Shown here piece after piece: positions 1-11,400 of a stretch of 60,000 nucleotides of DNA. The notes below the pieces were generated by a model. The model was not told the DNA's origin and searched no databases. It saw nothing but the letters and a program-made list of their open reading frames with translations. The number at the start of each line of letters is the position of its first letter. Positions within the stretch are counted from its first letter, which is position 1. A program made the position numbers and the translations under genes. The stretch comes from Membranipora membranacea (taxonomy: Eukaryota > Bryozoa > Gymnolaemata > Cheilostomatida > Membraniporidae): NCBI GenBank assembly GCA_914767715.1, contig OU612065.1, positions 30,506,001 to 30,566,000 of the forward strand, written 5' to 3'.

Positions 1-198
1 TCAAATCAACGTACTAACCAAGAAGCCATCAATAGAAGCCATCAATAGAAGCCATCAAAGAGCCAATAAATTATCGTTGTGGACACAGTGCCCCTGATTT
101 TCGATCACGCGTTTATTATCTGGAAATTTCCAATAGACACATTGTAAGCATGCTATGACATACCAATACTGATATCTGTTGTCAATATTATTGTTCAG

Positions 199-3100
199 GT
201 TTAAGATGAAGTACCATCCAGAGGACGGAGGCAAGCGTAAGGCTGACCTTAAAGGTAACCTTGATAATAGACTGGCAGCTTTTATGAAACTGCTGGAGAT
301 GGGACGTATCGATAGCACCCCGCTGGATGTTGAGAACATCGATAAAGTCGTTAAACTTCTCGACAGTGGTATGTTTTCTAGTTGTACTTATTCTTTTCAA
401 TAGTAACTATGCCTTTCTCCACACAAGGATGACTATGCATGTTCACAGAAGGTTCTATATTTGGTGTGAGCCTACAGCACTCTAACACCTCCATGTTTTG
501 AAACTTGACACGCAGTAATCATTTGACTACCTGTTACTTTCACTAACTTACTCCGCAAAGATTGATACCACTTTACCTACAGCGGAACGTTTAATTTTTA
601 ATATTTTACCTGCAGCAAAAGTTTAAAGATTTACTATTTTATCTGCAGCGGTAGTTTTTATTTTTTTTATTTTACCTGCAGTGGTAGTTTTAAACCACCA
701 TCTAGCTGAGATCCAACATTTTTATTAGTGTTGGATCTCAGCTAGATTTTAAAGGCACCTGATTGGTCAACAACAACATTTGTCATCACTAATGGTGGAT
801 GGCTGGGGAAGAAGAAACTCCCTACATTTTGAGAGCTCATATAACTCCAGTTTTAATATTAACTATTAAATCTGCAGAGGTAGTTGTAATATTTAATATT
901 TCACCTGTAGCGGTAGTTTAAGTATGTTACTATTTTACCTGCAGCGGTAGTTTTGATGGAGGGAGGCGACGAGGAGGATCTGGATAGACTTGAGAAGATG
1001 ATAGAGAAGGAAGCTAAAGAGGAGGACGAAGATAAACCATCAGGAGGAGCGACTCTCGCTGGGCTCATCGATACTAAATCTGCATCCTCCTCATCCTCTA
1101 AACCTTCTAACTCCTCCAGTACTGGTAACGCCCTCAGCAAAAAGGTAAACATGTTAACTGGTGTTACTCTAGAGACGTAGATAACATTGAGGGTTTAGTT
1201 TGGCTAGTTAGTGACTTAATGTTGGCTAGCACCAATTTCTGCTAGCTAAGGTTGGAGTTGATATAAGGTAATAAAGTTGTGAGAATGCTAGCCATAAATT
1301 CAACAATTTCAAACTGGTGCAAATACTTTGCTCCGATAGCATATTTGTGTAAGTATCTTTCTTTTGAAATAGATATATCATGTTTTAATGGAGGAGTGAT
1401 ATTACTACCATTTATTAGCTAGTTTTAATACAACTGGAAAGATATTGCATAACATGCATTGACCCGATGTTTTGCTTGACAAGATATCCCTGTAAAAATA
1501 TTTACCTCTGATCGTTTTTTTTAATAAACTTACAATTACATCTGCTTAGGAGAAGAAGAAGGCTAAAAGAGAGGCTAAGAAGATGAAAAAGAAGGCTCGT
1601 CAGAAGAAGAAGAAAAGAGGAGGCGACTCTGACGATGATGAGTCAGGTAGTGACTCGAGCAGCTCGAGTAGCTCAAGTTCCAGCTCGAGTTCGTCGAGCA
1701 GTGACTCAGACTCTGACTCGGATCTCGAGGAAGGAGAGGAGAAAGACGAGAAGCCGGTGGAGGCAAAGCCTAGTGCTAGCAGTGTGACTAATGGTGGTGA
1801 AGGTTTGTTAGGATTTACTGTCTTGTTCTCTTTAGCTCCTCCGGGCAGGATGACATAAACGGGCTCTTAAACTACTGCTGCGAGTGTGGGAAATTTGTTC
1901 TCATTGAAATATGTATAGCTCATAGACAACTAAATTAGGCTTCGATCTCAGAATGGTCACCTTGTTGGCAAATTATTTTCAGTAACTGGTTACAAAATCA
2001 GGAAGTGAAATGAGTGGGCTAAGTGATGATGTCACAGTTTCACCTTGTTCATTGATATCATTCCCTGATTTCCACAATCAGGTTTTTGTATATTATTTAC
2101 CCAATATGTGACAATACTGAATTGGTTATCTTCGAGCTTGTACAGAATTCGATCGTCAAAAGATTCCGAGACTTGCAGGATAGGGTGACTTTACAATTCA
2201 TTGGCATCAATAGTGATGCAAGCAATCGACGGCATCTATAGTCTTAACAGTGAACAATTTGAATCAAACATTCACAAAGACATGATTGCATCTAACTAAC
2301 AAAACCCCACCAGCTGTTTTGAGTTTTGGGAGTTTCATAAGACCTTTTCATGTTGCAGAAGCAGGAGAGCTGAAGGATGATATGATGACATCTTCAGAGA
2401 CAGATAGCAAAGTTCTACACAGAACTCAGTCTATATTCATCAGAAATCTCGCTCCTAACATCACCAAACAGGAAGTGGAGGCTGTGAGTTTACACTCTTA
2501 AGTGTTTTGATTTTGTTCTTCGTCTCGTGTTATTTATTTTTCACACCAGCATTATTCAAATATGAAATAAAAATGGAGATTTTTCATTGTACACAAATAC
2601 TACCGTAAGGTCGCGTATTGTAGCCGCGTGGTTAATGTCCATGAGTGGTTAAAACTTAGTCAATCATACCGCGGTTATAATAAGGGCATTGTTTCCAAAA
2701 GCTAGAGGCAGGTGGCTAATGAGTGAACAGACATACCAACTCAGTTGTAACAAGCTAGCAGCGACTATATATCTCTTATATTCTTTAACAATATCCAACC
2801 TCAGAAGAGACATGTAAAATTGTTGAGCTCAATGTATTGACCTTGTCAAGGTCAAGCAGTTCTTTGCCTCCTTACAACTATACAAAATTATCATCCAATT
2901 AGAAACAATCTGACAAAGAATTGACCAATCAACATTCTTCTTCTTCACCAGTCGATGCAACTTCTTATTATTACGGCGGACAGAAATGTATCATAATGTT
3001 TTGTTTTGATTTTTGAAGAAGTTAGTAGGACAGCTGTGGTCTGTGGTCAGGTCTGTGCAGTGTGGTGGGAGGGCATTAGCATGTAACATATAGTGTGCAG

Positions 3101-6100
3101 ATTTCTTGATCATTATTATACTGCCTGGGCCGCTAAATAATATTGTGGTTCAATGACAGTGGGCTTGCTGGTGTGACATGGTTAAAATCTGTGTTTTGTT
3201 TCCTAAATTAATCCAAGCCTGTTCACCAACAAGCTGCGAGGCTACAATACGCAACCTTATGGTATTCACTTTGACTCGGACTCCGGCCAGGTCTGTTTAC
3301 CACCAATGTTGGTAAAGCAGCTTCTGTTTATGTAATATTATATTAGATGTCAGACTAATTTAAAATTAAAGGACAAACTGCATAGAGGAATGCTCTGACT
3401 TTTCATAATATGATAATATATCGCTCAACTGTTTGTGTTCTTCGGTCACCTATAAGTGATATGCTGTTTGTTTGTCAGATGTGTGCTAAGTATCCTGGGT
3501 TTATGAGAGTGGCTCTACAGGATCCTCAATCGGAGAGGAAGTTCTTTAGAAGAGGCTGGGTCACATTCAACAAATCTGTCAACATTAAAGATATCTGCTG
3601 GAATCTCAATAATATCAGGGTATGAAATTATACAATGTTTACTGTGAGCTCATCATACATGATGTTATCTATAGATATAAGTAGGCGTATCCAGTTGTTG
3701 CTGCTTAATATGATGAGTTTGGAAATATCGCCATGTTTTAGCAGCTGAATTGCTTTGCCATGTTCTATGCCCTATTTCATTCTAGCTTGTGCTACTGTTA
3801 GATAATGATAAACTAACTAACAGTGACTGTGCTGCTTCGCTTAGACAGTTAGTGTTTTATATTGCAAAATATTCAATTGAAATACAAATAATCATGGTTC
3901 CAACATTTATTTATGCCAGTTGAGGGATTGTGAGTTGAGAGCCATAGTGAACAGAGATCTGAAGCAGAGAGTTAGACCAGTCAGCGGATTAGTTAACCAC
4001 AAACAGGCCATCAAGACTTATATCAAACTGGCCGCTAAGATAATACAGAATGTGGATAATAGATGGGGGCTGTGGTCTAAAGGAGACGAGGAAAATGATG
4101 ATAAATCTCAGGTTTGTATCTACAGGCTATATATATCTCCTTGGAATTCGAAATAATCAAGAAATGTTTTATAGCTGAATGAACAATCTATAATCTACAG
4201 GATTGGGAGTTGTTTTCTCTCTGAACATGTTGTTCAAAGAGAGCACAACTCTAAATTGTTGTACTTATTTTTTACGTACTAGATTATTCATCATCATCAT
4301 ACCTTATCATGGATTTAATTGTCAGCAACACTCAAATCATAACATGTAGATAATATACACTGTCTGTTTTGTGTCTAAGTCTTGTTTGATTATAAAATCC
4401 TTCTCTGGCAGGTATTTGGATTGACTTCACAGAATCCAGTAATGAATGGAATCACAGATTATCTGGTTGATGAAGGAAATCTAGAAGATGAACTACTGGG
4501 TAAGTTCTCTTATTGTACAGATCAGATGAGTTTTACTCTATTACGGGCTTCTCGCTTATCATCCTTACATAAGGCGATCAAATATTTTCTCTCCTAAAAA
4601 TCCTCAATTCAAGTTGAACTATAATTGTTTTATTGGCTCTCTGGATGAAAGAAACTTAATGAGAATACATGGTCAAGACTTGGAATCGTGGTGAATTGTC
4701 ATGTTTTATTATCTCTCAAAGTTTTTGATTATTTATAGTTGAATGATTTGACGCTATAACCAGCTTGCTTTTCTTTTCATCTTTGAACTTCAAACAAACA
4801 AATGGTTCAGTTAGTTTGTGTGATACTTCTCTCTCTCTCTCTCTCTCTAATACTTAATAATAATAATAATAATATAATATAATATAATACTGTTACTACA
4901 GGAGATGATGACGGAGAGATTGATGGAGAGACAAAGTCAGCAGATAAGACAGCTGAGCTGCCGATAGAGAAAGATGAGAAGATGATAGCAGTGCTAGATC
5001 GTATGGTCTGGTATCTACGTATCGTATACAGTATAGACTTCTATAACGGTATAGAATATCCTAATGAACATGAGATGCCTCATAGATGTGGTATCGTACA
5101 CGCCAGAGGAGTCATACCTTCTAAACTACCAACTCAAACAGAATGTAAGTCTCAACTTTACATTTTCTTTCTGTTAGGTGTCTGTTCAATTTCACTGACT
5201 AGTGACCTGTGTACATAATGTTTGTGTCATCTCACCATCCTTGAGGGGGCACGCTTGCTATTCACTGCCAGGTGATTGGTGCCGCAGTATCATAGGTTGT
5301 GTTGGTTGGTACTTATGAAATAAATTAAGTTAAAATAAACATATTGTGTTATATTAAATTGTGTTATATATGAACTGAATATTTTATCTGACAGTACATA
5401 GTGACCATTAACATAGAACATTTTCCGGCTCTACAGTACCTAATTTTCATGAACTGATTGAACTTTCTGGCTCTACAGTACCTAGTTTTCATGAACTGAG
5501 TACACTTTCTGACTCTACAGTACCTACTTTTCATGAACAGAGTACATTATCTGGCTCTACAGTACTTACTTTTATCAACTAGCTCTACCGTGCTTATTTA
5601 TTTATGTTGCAGTGCATGATTTTATCTCCCACTTTGAGGCTAAAGTTAAACAGTTCACAGATGAGAAGAGAACCCTTGAGGAGAATGAGTGTATCAAACT
5701 GGGCAAGAAGGATCCCGAATCATATCCTTTTATTACTTAATATTCCACTTCTCAATGATCTATTAGATTCATTCCCGTGATTAGATGATCATGGTATTGC
5801 ACCAGCACTGCTACAAACCAGACATTAATGTACACAATGTGTAGCAACTATTTTGAAACTTCCAATGAGGAACGAGCCAAATTTTTAAATAAGTCAGTAT
5901 TTGCCAACACAACCCAGTTTTATTTTGCTTCTCTAGAGTCTATGTGTGTTAATACATGCCCATTCTGATCATGTGATAAACTACTGCATGTATATCTCTT
6001 GAGCATGAATGAAATCGGGTAGCCTTCATTTCCGTAGATGGAATTCAGTGTGACAGCCTGAGATAAAATTATAGAACTCAAATTAAAGTGGCTCTAAAGA

Positions 6101-7770
6101 AAATATATAAATATGATAGTGTAAATGTGATGACAGTGTCACCTGTATCAGTATATTTGACCTTGACTGTACAGTTATTCACTGAGGTGGAGAAGTTTAT
6201 TGCCTCAAACACTCAAGAACTGGCCAAGGATAAGTGGCTGTGTCCGCTCAGTGGTAAAAAGTTCAAAGGTCCCGAGTTTGTGAGGAAACACATACACAGT
6301 AAACATATCGAGAAGATTGAAGAGGTTAAAACTGAGGTCAGTGTGCTATAGTTGAATACAAAGATGTTTTATTCTTGCTAATTAGGTTATTACAATTACA
6401 ATTTATGAGACAATTTGTGTAACCTTAGTGAGTCCACATATTAATTGATTACCTAACTCCTTTGACTTGGCACAGCTTACATCACTTGAGCTTTTAAAGG
6501 AAAATATCTGATCTCATCATGTATATTGATAATGATAAACAAAGGGAAAAAAAATTCCCTCATCTTTGTGCTTTCTGCATATATATAGTGTTCCTTCCCG
6601 AAACCCACCAGTGATCTCAAAAGAAGAGTTCTTCAGCTATTTCGAACAATAACCAATGAGAGATGAGATGTGGCCTCCTATTACCTACCTACCTGTGTGA
6701 TAGCCGTAGATAAAAAAAACCCAGTATAGATAGGACAAGGACTAAAGTAGCTATCATGTTATAGAATAGACAGGAGCACACAATGACCAATCTAACTCAC
6801 TTTTTTTATCTATGGTGATAGCATAGGCCGTCCTTTTATTCCTTTGCTCTCCCTCTCTGTGTACAGGCCATGTACTTCAATGCTTATCTGGAGGATGCTA
6901 AGAGGCCACAGCTACCTGAGCACCCGAGTAACACAATGAAGACTCCTAACCGTCGGCCCCCTCCTTCTGATATGGGACCGCCACAGGGACCTCCCGGAGG
7001 GTACGGTGGTCCTATGATGGGACCTCCTCAGTATGGTGGTAGCTTTAGAGGAGGCTTCAGAGGAGGCTTTGATCACTGTAAGTAGTGTTCTGCTGCTGCT
7101 CTTTCTGTCCGCTTTCATGTCAATCTCCTGTACTTTACAAGTCGAGCTCATGCAGTGTAAATATTGAACTAATGCAAACCTTGTTTAAACAAATGTTGAA
7201 TATCTGCCAAAATGAAGGGCCAAAAAATTAAACACTGACTGATGATATATGAGACTAAGACATTGCGGGGTCTTGGTAACACTGCAGCCCACATTGGATC
7301 ATTCGTTGTTGTATATATTATCTTCACTTCCCAATACATATTAAATAACAGTCGGTGGAGGTAGAGGAGGATATGGGGGAGGACCCAGACCAGATCCGTA
7401 TAATACCAGAGAACCTGGAGGGTTCAGGAGAGGTCCACCACCCGGTCACTCACGATACGGCAGCGGGTAAGTTAGGTCATCATGTATCAGCTAGTATGTA
7501 ACATAGAGCCACACTGATATCGAGACTACACTATTAACATGTGTATCTCTGATCTTTAGAGTCAATGTAGTACAAGTACCTCACATGTTCCCGCCCCCAA
7601 TTAACAAAATTTGCCATGGGTCGTCACACTACTATATAACCTGTATATTGGAAAAAACCATGCACCTTATAGACATTTGAAACTTTGGTTGATATTTTAG
7701 TGGTGGTCGAGATGGCAGAAGGATTATAGCTTACACAGATTTGGATGCTCCAGATGATGATATCTTCTGA
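199..7770 (+). CDS. SRRT: Serrate RNA effector / ARS2 homologue (5'-truncated by window edge)
   Basis: Exons: 199-368, 945-1144, 1550-1802, 2359-2483, 3479-3619, 3920-4111, 4412-4499, 4902-5144, 5613-5721, 6183-6336, 6867-7077, 7352-7466, 7701-7770. All phases agree; 689 residues are visible, and roughly 200 N-terminal residues should lie to the left. ARS2 bridges the nuclear cap-binding complex to microRNA processing, 3'-end formation and RNA decay. In order the sequence shows the KYHPE helical segment, MEGGDEEDL, a Lys-rich then Ser/Asp-rich linker (exon 3), the RRM-like core ([25 protein letters not shown]), [19 protein letters not shown], the zinc-finger region ([12 protein letters not shown], then KHIHSKH), a Gly/Pro/Arg-rich tail and the conserved C-terminus [10 protein letters not shown]. 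These match vertebrate SRRT throughout. Intron 9 is AT-AC. The gene converges on TP53BP1. Confidence 0.96.
572..956 (+). repeat. Tandem degenerate copies of the exon-2 3' splice site in an SRRT intron
   Basis: Variants of TTTTACCTGCAGCGGTAGTTTT occur at about 572, 604, 637, 670, 870, 901 and 933. Only the last (933-956) is the acceptor that gives an open, family-matching frame (exon start 945). The others lead to stop codons. The block is interrupted by a palindrome at about 698-748. Confidence 0.8.
698..748. repeat. Short perfect hairpin in SRRT intron
   Basis: An inverted repeat of about 20 bp (arm ATCTAGCTGAGATCCAACA) flanks a short AT loop within the first visible full intron. It resembles a palindromic MITE remnant. 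No coding content is seen. Confidence 0.7.
1190..1265. repeat. Copy of dispersed GCTAGC-rich repeat
   Basis: The segment is rich in TTGGCTAG, AATGTTGGCTAGCACC and GCTAGCTAAGGTT. Related sequence recurs at about 13540-13640, 15510-15550 and 48840-48970, so this is a dispersed repeat family. It lies in an SRRT intron. Confidence 0.5.
4828..4891. repeat. Microsatellites (CT)n and (TAA)n/(AATAT)n
   Basis: A CT-dinucleotide run is followed by TAA and AATAT runs directly before the SRRT exon at 4902. The acceptor tract for that exon (TGTTACTACAG) lies just after the AT-rich run. Confidence 0.85.
5420..5600 (+). repeat. About 42-bp tandem repeat with acceptor-like CTCTACAG motifs
   Basis: Four to five degenerate copies of TGGCTCTACAGTACCTA followed by TTTTCATGAAC are spaced about 42 bp apart, ending just before the real acceptor of the SRRT exon at 5613. 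Each copy carries a TCTACAG that resembles a 3' splice site. Confidence 0.75.
5722..6182 (+). other. U12-type AT-AC intron in SRRT
   Basis: The intron starts ATATCCTTTT, the canonical U12 AT-AC 5' splice site, and ends in AC. A CCTTGAC branch-site match lies at 6161-6167, with the branch A at 6166, 16 bases before the 3' end, which is within the U12 range. There is no usable GT donor after the conserved KKDPE codons. Splicing 5721 to 6183 joins KDPES to EVEKF in frame, matching the uninterrupted vertebrate KDPEQEVEKF segment. Confidence 0.88.
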
Positions 7771-8437
7771 GAAACTCTGGTCATTCATAACAGAATATTG
7801 TATTATAAACTTAAACTCAACTGTATATTTTACTTTACTTTACATGATAGTCAACAGTTTAAATGGTGTCAGCAAATAACAATTTAGTTGAAATGAATTT
7901 TTTTACTGTTGTAAAATCGTTTTTATTTGGCAAAAAAATATTATTGGATATATATGAAAATATATGGCATGAGGCAATGATGAACATCCTTATTCCTATA
8001 TACAGAAAAAAAACCATTATGAGGCAATATTTTGTACATACAAAAATGAATGAGTTATGACTGATTAAAATGGAAATAAACAAAAGGGTATCAAAACAAC
8101 ACAAATAACTGGCATCAACATTTATGCAAGGACACTAACTAAAATTTCCTATTGTTATGACTAATCTCCAGACTTAATTATTCATGCCTCTATCATGAAC
8201 AAGTACATGCTAAGACTGATTCTCTTTGACTAAAAGTAAAATGAGGCAATATCATATGCCCACCGGGTCTGCAACAATTAAAAATCTTTCAACACAATAT
8301 AACCTAAACAAGCAAAGAAAAAGAATTCTCAGTGAAAAAGAAAAAGTGAAATTTATCAAAAGAGGTGACAACTTGAAATAAGTATTTATGCATGCCAGTG
8401 CCGGAGAGCAATTTTATCCAGAAAAAATATGATTTAA
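7771..8437. other. Convergent 3' UTR region of SRRT (+) and TP53BP1 (-)
   Basis: No coding sequence is seen. An AATAAA at 8075-8080 could end SRRT about 310 bases after its stop. On the minus strand an AATAAA (complement at 7922-7927) could end TP53BP1 about 510 bases after its stop. If both are used, the two transcripts overlap at their 3' ends. The poly(A) assignments are inference. Confidence 0.45.
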
Positions 8438-11400
8438 CTACACAGGATTTGGGGCCCATAAGAAAGACGGGTGGTAGCTGGGAGCAAGCTCTAGGCCTGT
8501 TATCAACCTTTGAATTGCCCACTCATGCGTAACACATGTTATATTTAACCTTTTTACGCGGTTTAAGGTTGCCTTGCTGCATCCTTCCTTGTGTATCAGT
8601 ATAAATTCAGGTTTCAGTCCTAAAAAGGAAATTATGAACTCAATTTAATAATTATTACATGCATTCAATGAAAGTTATAAACCACTGTGGCTATACCTTT
8701 GGATGACATTCACAGCTATCCCAGCCGGTGGACAAGAGTCTGGGGGCTCAGACTAACAGCGTCCCCATGACAGATCCTACAGTTCCCACTTAGAGGCGTT
8801 TGAAGATGGCCTATCAAAACAGGGAGGGAGAGCAACTCCAAATATAGCCAAACAGTTTCCTTGGGAGACAAACGCCCAACTCCCTGCTGGATCAAATCCA
8901 ATTACAAATTACTAAACACATAACCACATTCTGAATGAGAATGATGATTAAGTGATAAAGGCTTACCTGAGTTGACGGATATCTTTTTGACAATACTGGC
9001 GTCAGCGATTTCCAGGATTCCTCTCCAATCATCAATGAACTGGCTAAACTCTGGCTTTGCTGCCAGGTAAATGATAGAATTTTTCAAGGGTCTTGATGTT
9101 AGTCGATTCTTCCTATTGAAAAGAATGAGAGATTGATTGTCAGATCGTAATTAACAGCCCCGGCAATTGTACCATTATTGCGGGCAGTGGAAATGCTCCC
9201 CATATGACTGGGAAAAAATGTTTCACTTTTTGGAACCACACCAATATTACAGGTTAAAATGAGCCAACAATCTGAGCCAATCTGAGTACAACAATGAGAG
9301 ATAGTCAGTATTGTTAAGGTCGTAATTAACAGTCCTAGTAATTGGACCATTGTTGGACAATGAGCCAACAATCAAACCCATTACGTGAAAAAACTTCAAT
9401 CAAGAGTTGTCTCACCAATCTAGTACTTTTCCTGATATCTCAACTCCTGCTGGTAACATGAAGTCTACATGGGAGACGAGTTTCTTCTCAGCGTAACATC
9501 TCTCTATCCATAAATAGTTAACTGGTGGGATGTTAGCAGCTAGGCACTGCAGATACTTAACAGTTCTCTGAAAGGCTGCTGATATCAAGTACCTTTGTGT
9601 AGCCACTTTCATCTGTAGATAAAATCGGAATTAATTTCAATAATAGATTAAACCCCAATGCATAACTTGTCAACCAAACTGAAATTGCTATCATATGGCC
9701 CCCAGTGAAAATTAAATGCATGCTGTTATGTAAAATAGTAGTTATAGTGCTCAATGTCTGCTGTGGTTGCTAGTTGTGGCGGCATTCCATTACATACAAC
9801 AGTGATTGAGGATAATAGAATATCACTGAACTCAAGGCGATAGGACCTTTTATTCTACTATCTGTTAATCCATTATCACAACTTGATTAGGTTTAAGCTC
9901 TATTTTATACAGGCAATTATATACTGTGTATGAGTATGAGCAACTACTTACTATATCAGCATCATATTGATCTACAACCATCCCACCGAGACCCTCAATC
10001 TTAGCGCATATATCATCTTTATCTATAAATGAGTCCTTACTGCTGTCCTTACTACTATCTTTAGAAGTCACTGCCTCTTCTGCTGTCAGAAAACAATTAG
10101 AAAGAACATAACGAAAAGTACGGACAATCAGTATTTGATCATGTAAGCTTTGCATACAAATTGTATTGTCCATAACAGGGTTGTCCTCTCAGCAGCATTG
10201 AGGGGACAACTACCAAATTATGCAGGACAATCAATGAGTGGGAACAGGGGGAAGGACAGAGTGGAACAAAAAACACTTATAATGCAATATATAAAAAGGA
10301 CTTTAAGACTCAACATACGTTTTGCCAGATCTCACACTATAAGGTAATGTCTCACACAACTTTGAATTTCCACTAATTCTTGTCAATAAAATTTCGTACT
10401 AAAATCAACCCGCCACATGCGTACTATTGATTTCAGGGTGTAACCCTCCTAAGCTAATCTAAACCATAACAAGCGATTTGAAATAAAATTAAATAAAATT
10501 TATACCAAGGAATAGCCGTTACTCCTTATTAATCAAATTTGTTAATCAAATTTGTTAATCAAATTTGTTAATCAAATTTGTTAATCAAATTTGTTAATCA
10601 AATTTGTTAATCAAATTTGTGAACACAGATATGGCCTTGAACTTTCAATAAGATCAGACAATCAGATAGCATTTAGTGAAAATTTATACTAGTTGGATTT
10701 ATGCATGGTGAGTGTACAAGGTCTCACTGATTCGTGGGAACCCCAATTTGCACGATAGATTTAGTGAAAATCTTCTCCAAATGGTGAGAAAACAACCATG
10801 ATGATATTGCACCCTCACCTTAACTTAGTTCTAAAAACATACCTGCAACGGCAGCAGTAGGTAGGGTATTCTCAGCGTTCTCCTCATCGGTAGGGGGCGT
10901 CTCGTCCACCCCATCCTTATTCATCACATCTTCTATAAACTTATCTCTCCTTAGATTAGTTACCATGAACACATATCCACTGAATATATTACACGACGTC
11001 GTGGCTGACTGGCCGAACGTCAAACTCTTACTTGCTCCTTCACCAGCTGTTGCACCTTCTATCAGGGCAATATGAAAGAAGATGGATATAAGTGAATTGT
11101 TTCCCTCTGTGGATATTAGACCAATTTTTATCCAGTTTGCCCACATTCGGAATTGCCCCCCACTACTGAGAAAGCAGGCATACTTGCTCAAACTTGATGG
11201 GATGTGAACATTGTAATAACTTGCTTATAAGGCACAGGCCTCTTTCAAAGAAAAGAACAAGCCCCACCCATGAGGCATGCAACAGTCAAAGACAGGTGCT
11301 CACATTTCAGCATGCAACAAACTTTAGCCTTGTCACGCGGCCACGGTTTTTGGGATTTATGTTTTGGCTTCCAAAATAAAAAAAATCCAAAAACCTTGGC

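Larger units (their letters stand above)
8438..11058 (-). other. Tandem BRCT domain exons of the 53BP1 homologue
   Basis: Five exons (11058-10843, 10082-9952, 9612-9416, 9112-8967, 8619-8438) encode the C-terminal BRCT pair. Recognisable points are FSGYVFMVTN (first strand), GGMVVDQYDADI, the YLQCLAANIPPVNYLWIERC helix, VLDW (linker), KNSIIYLAAKPEF (BRCT2 first strand) and CVTHEWAIQRLI before the stop at 8438. The second BRCT is compact compared with the human one. Confidence 0.9.

Noticed and set aside
8716-8901. Open frame between the last two TP53BP1 exons
   Set aside because: The flanking exons already join in phase, and the segment shares the GTCTGGGGGCTCAGACT block with 42070-42090, so it is repeat sequence.
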